Shown here: positions 61,262 through 64,000 of the stretch, one piece after another
How positions within the stretch are numbered: position 1 is the stretch's first letter
How the letters are laid out: each line of letters begins with the position of its first letter
Assembly: GCA_963802095.1 (NCBI GenBank)
Contig: CAWDHI010000003.1
Coordinates: 62,001 to 126,000, forward strand
DNA length: 64,000 bases
Origin: CAVVEQ01 sp963802095
Lineage (GTDB): Bacteria > Chloroflexota > Anaerolineae > Anaerolineales > Anaerolineaceae
Direction: 5' to 3'
Program-made: the position numbers and the translations under genes
Notes under the pieces: model-generated
What the model was told of the DNA's origin: nothing
Databases searched by the model: none
Seen by the model: the letters and a program-made list of their open reading frames with translations, nothing else

Positions 61262-63192
61262 TGCGCAACCGCGGGTTTGAGGGTGAAATCAAAGAAGACG
61301 GTACCGGGAGAACCTTTCGCAATTAATTCGGTGTTGCTACCCACAAAACCCAGGTGCACCCCGTCGGCAGCCTGCAGCAGGTACTGGCTGGGATTCACCC
61401 AATCTGGCGTGAACGCCGGGTCATAAATCAAAGGGGAAGTGCTTAGCGGGGTGGTGCTGGTTTGACCGAGCACCCCCACCAGGATGGCGTTATTGGCTTC
61501 GGTCCGGAAGGTGTAACCGCGGGAGTCGGCCGACCAACCCACCAGCCGGGATGGGCTGCCGTTATGTAAAATTGTATCCCCGCTGCCATCGATGAGCGCT
61601 GCGTGCAACTCGCCTGAGCCAGTTTCCGCCTGGATGTTTAATTGGTAAAGGATGCGGGTTTGATCCGGCGAGATCACGAGAGGTCCGCCGTTGGTATTAA
61701 CATCGGTCAACTTCTGCGGCTCGCTCCCATCAATCGGCAGCCGCCAGACGGTGGTCACTGCGGCGGTGTCGTTGGCGGCATCCCGCGGGGGCAGAACGAG
61801 GAGAACAGCGGCGGAATCCGGCGTCCAGACCAGCTTTGGATAATATAGGGAGGCATCGGGCGTGAGAATGGGTTCGAAGGCGAAGATCTCGCGCAGATTC
61901 TCGCCGTTGGCATCCATCACCGAGATCGTTTCCGGGCGGGAGATGGCGATCGAACTTCCATCGGGGGAAGCGTAAAATTCACCGCCCTGCCCATCGTTCA
62001 AGAGCCGGGAAACCTCGCCTGAGCCGAGATCATAGCTATTCAAATCGTCCGCCGGGCGGAGCGAGCCGCCTTCGACCGGATTGAAGGCGGTATTGAAGAG
62101 GAGCATTTGTGATTGGGGAAGCACACCAAGTTGATACGGCACTCGCGGTTCGCCACCTTCGATCGGTTGCAGGGCGTAAATTGCGTCAACGTCCATCAGC
62201 TGCGTTTCTTTCTTATCCTCCACGCCAACAGACCACAGGTCGCCCACCCGCGTGAAGATCACCAGCTGCGCGCCGGGGGCGATCAGCATCGGAAGATTGG
62301 CCCCTCCCGCCAGGGGCGAAGATGCCCCCGCGCGCCAAATGCTGATATCGTTCACCTGTAGCAGGGCGATTCGCAGGCTGCCAGTATTGGGGATGGGGGT
62401 GAGGGTGGCGCGGGGGGTGAGGGTCGGCAGCGGCGTCCAGGTATCCTGGGGGGTCTTGGTGGGTAGGATCTCCACCGTCAGGGTGGGCTGCAGGGTGGGG
62501 GTGGGGGGGATGCTGGACTGCATGAACCTGGCTCCCCCAAAAATGGCAGCGCCAAATACTGCCAGGATCAGCAGGGTGAGGATGATCCGCACCGCAGGTT
62601 TTTTATACCAGGGCGGTGGGGGAGGGGGAGTTTCATCCCGATAGGAGCCGGGCGGGATTGGCGGCGGTGCGGGCGGGGCGGGGGCTTGGCTGCGGTCGAT
62701 GTTATCCAGCAGGCTGCCACGGGAAGGTGCAGCGCGGGGTGGCTGGGCAGGCGCAGCCTGGATCTCCCGCATGTACGCAGGAACCGATTCGTTACCAAGC
62801 GCGCGCGCTTCCGCGCCGGTGGTAAGGTAATCCCCCACTGCTCTTTTTTTCAGCGGGAGCGCCTGGCCTGCAAGTGGTTCGGAGAGGGCAGGGTCACCCG
62901 TTTCTTTTTGAACCAGGGCAGGGGAGGCAGCCGGGATGGGCGGGGGTGCAGGGGATGGCGGTTGCACAGGTTTTTTGAAGAATTCCAGGGCAACCGGATT
63001 CTGCGGATCGAGTTTTAACGCTTGGCGGTAGCAATCCGCTTTTCGAGCCGGGTCGTCGATCACCGATGCCATCATCAACCAGGCCTGGATATCATCCTGG
63101 TTTGTGCTCAGAACTCGCGCCAACTGGCGGGCAGCTTCGTCCTTCCGGCCGGTAGAGATCAGCGTTTGAATAGAATCCAGATCAGCCATCAA
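61258..63192 (-). CDS. Membrane-anchored TolB-like beta-propeller protein with TPR-like N terminus
   Basis: A 644-residue protein. Residues 1-65 are TPR-like helices (ISTGRKDEAARQLARVLSTN, DIQAWLMMASVIDDPARKAD). A Pro-rich linker (75-195) leads to one membrane helix (VRIILTLLILAVFGAAIFGG) and a Pro/Thr stalk. The outer C-terminal 380 residues form a beta-propeller with WTPDSAAVLLVLPPRDAAND, ASPDGSSIAISRPETISVMD and VISPDQTRILYQLNIQAETG repeats, as in TolB/DPP4-like sensors. Overlaps the Nudix gene by 4 bases. Function unknown; could be a surface sensor. Confidence 0.7.
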   Translation of the reverse strand: MMADLDSIQTLISTGRKDEAARQLARVLSTNQDDIQAWLMMASVIDDPARKADCYRQALKLDPQNPVALEFFKKPVQPPSPAPPPIPAASPALVQKETGDPALSEPLAGQALPLKKRAVGDYLTTGAEARALGNESVPAYMREIQAAPAQPPRAAPSRGSLLDNIDRSQAPAPPAPPPIPPGSYRDETPPPPPPWYKKPAVRIILTLLILAVFGAAIFGGARFMQSSIPPTPTLQPTLTVEILPTKTPQDTWTPLPTLTPRATLTPIPNTGSLRIALLQVNDISIWRAGASSPLAGGANLPMLIAPGAQLVIFTRVGDLWSVGVEDKKETQLMDVDAIYALQPIEGGEPRVPYQLGVLPQSQMLLFNTAFNPVEGGSLRPADDLNSYDLGSGEVSRLLNDGQGGEFYASPDGSSIAISRPETISVMDANGENLREIFAFEPILTPDASLYYPKLVWTPDSAAVLLVLPPRDAANDTAAVTTVWRLPIDGSEPQKLTDVNTNGGPLVISPDQTRILYQLNIQAETGSGELHAALIDGSGDTILHNGSPSRLVGWSADSRGYTFRTEANNAILVGVLGQTSTTPLSTSPLIYDPAFTPDWVNPSQYLLQAADGVHLGFVGSNTELIAKGSPGTVFFDFTLKPAVAQ

Positions 63193-63422
63193 ATCTCCCT
63201 CTTCAACGGTAATTGTACCTCAGGCGTATTCCCAGGAGACCCAGGTATAAATCCCGGACGAAACTTCACTGAAAAGAAAACGCGTTTCCATTGGGGATAA
63301 CCGCAGTCGATGAACGGCAAATTTACTAGAGCAGAGGAAGGATCAAGAATAATTCATTACCGCAGGGTGATGTAAGAACTTGTGGGTTTGAGCATCTTCA
63401 GGTGAATACCTGATCGTGCTTG

Positions 63423-63998
63423 TCAATCGTCCGGGGTTTCATCCGGCCTGGGGGTTTTGGTGGGTTCCTTTCCGCTGGACCCGCCCGGCTTTTCCCCCCC
63501 GTTGTTCAACTCCATGGGGTTCAGGGAGGCCTGGACCTCCACCCGCGTGACCACCCAGTTGCCAGCCGCATCGATAAATCCTCGCACCCGCGCCGTGGAA
63601 CCGGTGGCAATCTGACCGCGGATCTCGGCTGCGCCATCGAGGCGCAGCAGCCGTCCATCCAGTTGAATGGATCCAGTAGAGAAGGCGGTGATCACACCCT
63701 GCAGGTCGAAATTCTGCCTGGGCTGCGGGGTTGTGCTGCCGGGTGGCTCATTCGATCTGGATGGATTTTCGGAGTTACTGGAACCGGAGTTTCCGGATTT
63801 ACCGCTATTCTCTCTGGCGTCGTTGCTGCCCCCGGATTCCGATTCTCCCTTCCCGGAAGAACCGGAACGATCATCACCCTGCCCATCCCCGGGCTCATCT
63901 TTGGCGTCTTCAACCCGGATTCGAGAGGCGTTCACCACGCCGCCCGGAGCGGTCCGGCCTTCCACCTCCACCCATGCGCCGGGTAGGATCTGCCCATC
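63423..63998 (-). CDS. DUF5666 domain protein, 3' part
   Basis: The last 192 codons of a gene that starts outside the window. At least two DUF5666 modules are visible: DGQILPGAWVEVEGRTAPGG and NASRIRVEDA in the first, then FDLQGVITAFSTGSIQLDGR and VRGFIDAAGNWVVTRVEVQA in the second. They are joined by a Ser/Gly/Asn/Asp-rich low-complexity linker. DUF5666 is a small OB-like beta domain of unknown function, common in Chloroflexota exported proteins. Ends in a Pro/Thr tail. Confidence 0.7.
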   Translation of the reverse strand, partial: DGQILPGAWVEVEGRTAPGGVVNASRIRVEDAKDEPGDGQGDDRSGSSGKGESESGGSNDARENSGKSGNSGSSNSENPSRSNEPPGSTTPQPRQNFDLQGVITAFSTGSIQLDGRLLRLDGAAEIRGQIATGSTARVRGFIDAAGNWVVTRVEVQASLNPMELNNGGEKPGGSSGKEPTKTPRPDETPDD

Positions 63999-64000
63999 GA

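Overview
The window (about 55-58 % G+C by eye, AT-rich only between genes) looks like a chromosomal segment of a Chloroflexota bacterium, most probably class Anaerolineae. This is inferred from the gene families: DUF5667, DUF5684 and DUF5666 proteins, threonine/proline-stalked lipoproteins, a Ser/Thr kinase-FHA-FecR cluster and several SGNH lipoproteins. No rRNA, tRNA or other marker gene was found to prove it.

Layout. 0-3.6 kb: end of an ECF sigma-factor gene coupled to a DUF5667 membrane protein, then a P-loop kinase, a VOC protein and two small membrane proteins. 3.6-7.2 kb: a heterodimeric ABC exporter with one degenerate ATP site. 7.3-12.4 kb: a VOC protein and two GT-C-like membrane proteins. 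12.4-18.4 kb: a BMP-type nucleoside ABC importer operon with an ADP-ribosylglycohydrolase gene. 18.5-23.4 kb: an HExxH protein, a VOC protein, AzlCD, a fatty acyl-AMP ligase, DedA and an acyl carrier protein. 23.5-28.2 kb: Ser/Thr kinase, FecR-like protein and FHA protein. 28.3-33.5 kb: three SGNH/AlgX-like proteins, an MBOAT acyltransferase and small envelope proteins, probably an O-acylation locus.

33.5-39.8 kb is the most unusual part. It carries two ParA ATPases (one with a small ribbon-helix-helix-like partner, one with a ParB-like partner). Divergent to them are a stand-alone AAA+ ATPase, a small basic protein, and a protein that joins a DnaA domain-I-like N terminus to a winged-helix-like C terminus with no AAA+ domain. 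Repeat tracts, iteron-like repeats, paired divergent promoters and three near-identical 14-bp palindromes surround these genes. I read it as a partition/replication-initiation module with a split initiator. Plasmid origin and chromosomal residence are both possible; no integrase, transfer genes or att sites were seen.

39.8-64 kb: 5-oxoprolinase genes pxpB, pxpC and pxpA, an SGNH lipoprotein, a GntR-LacI hybrid regulator, a beta-helix exoprotein, proC, an HSL-type hydrolase, an FGGY kinase, a YafY/GyrI-like regulatory pair, an M28 peptidase, a saccharopine dehydrogenase-like protein, an alpha/beta hydrolase, a TipAL-like MerR regulator with a 19-bp-spacer promoter, a ThrE-type exporter, a Gmm-like Nudix protein, a beta-propeller membrane protein and the 3' part of a DUF5666 gene.

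Nine genes, including proC and pxpA, are broken by single-base indels, almost all one-base insertions. Removing them restores proteins of normal family length. They are listed as pseudogenes, but sequence error is at least as likely as real decay.
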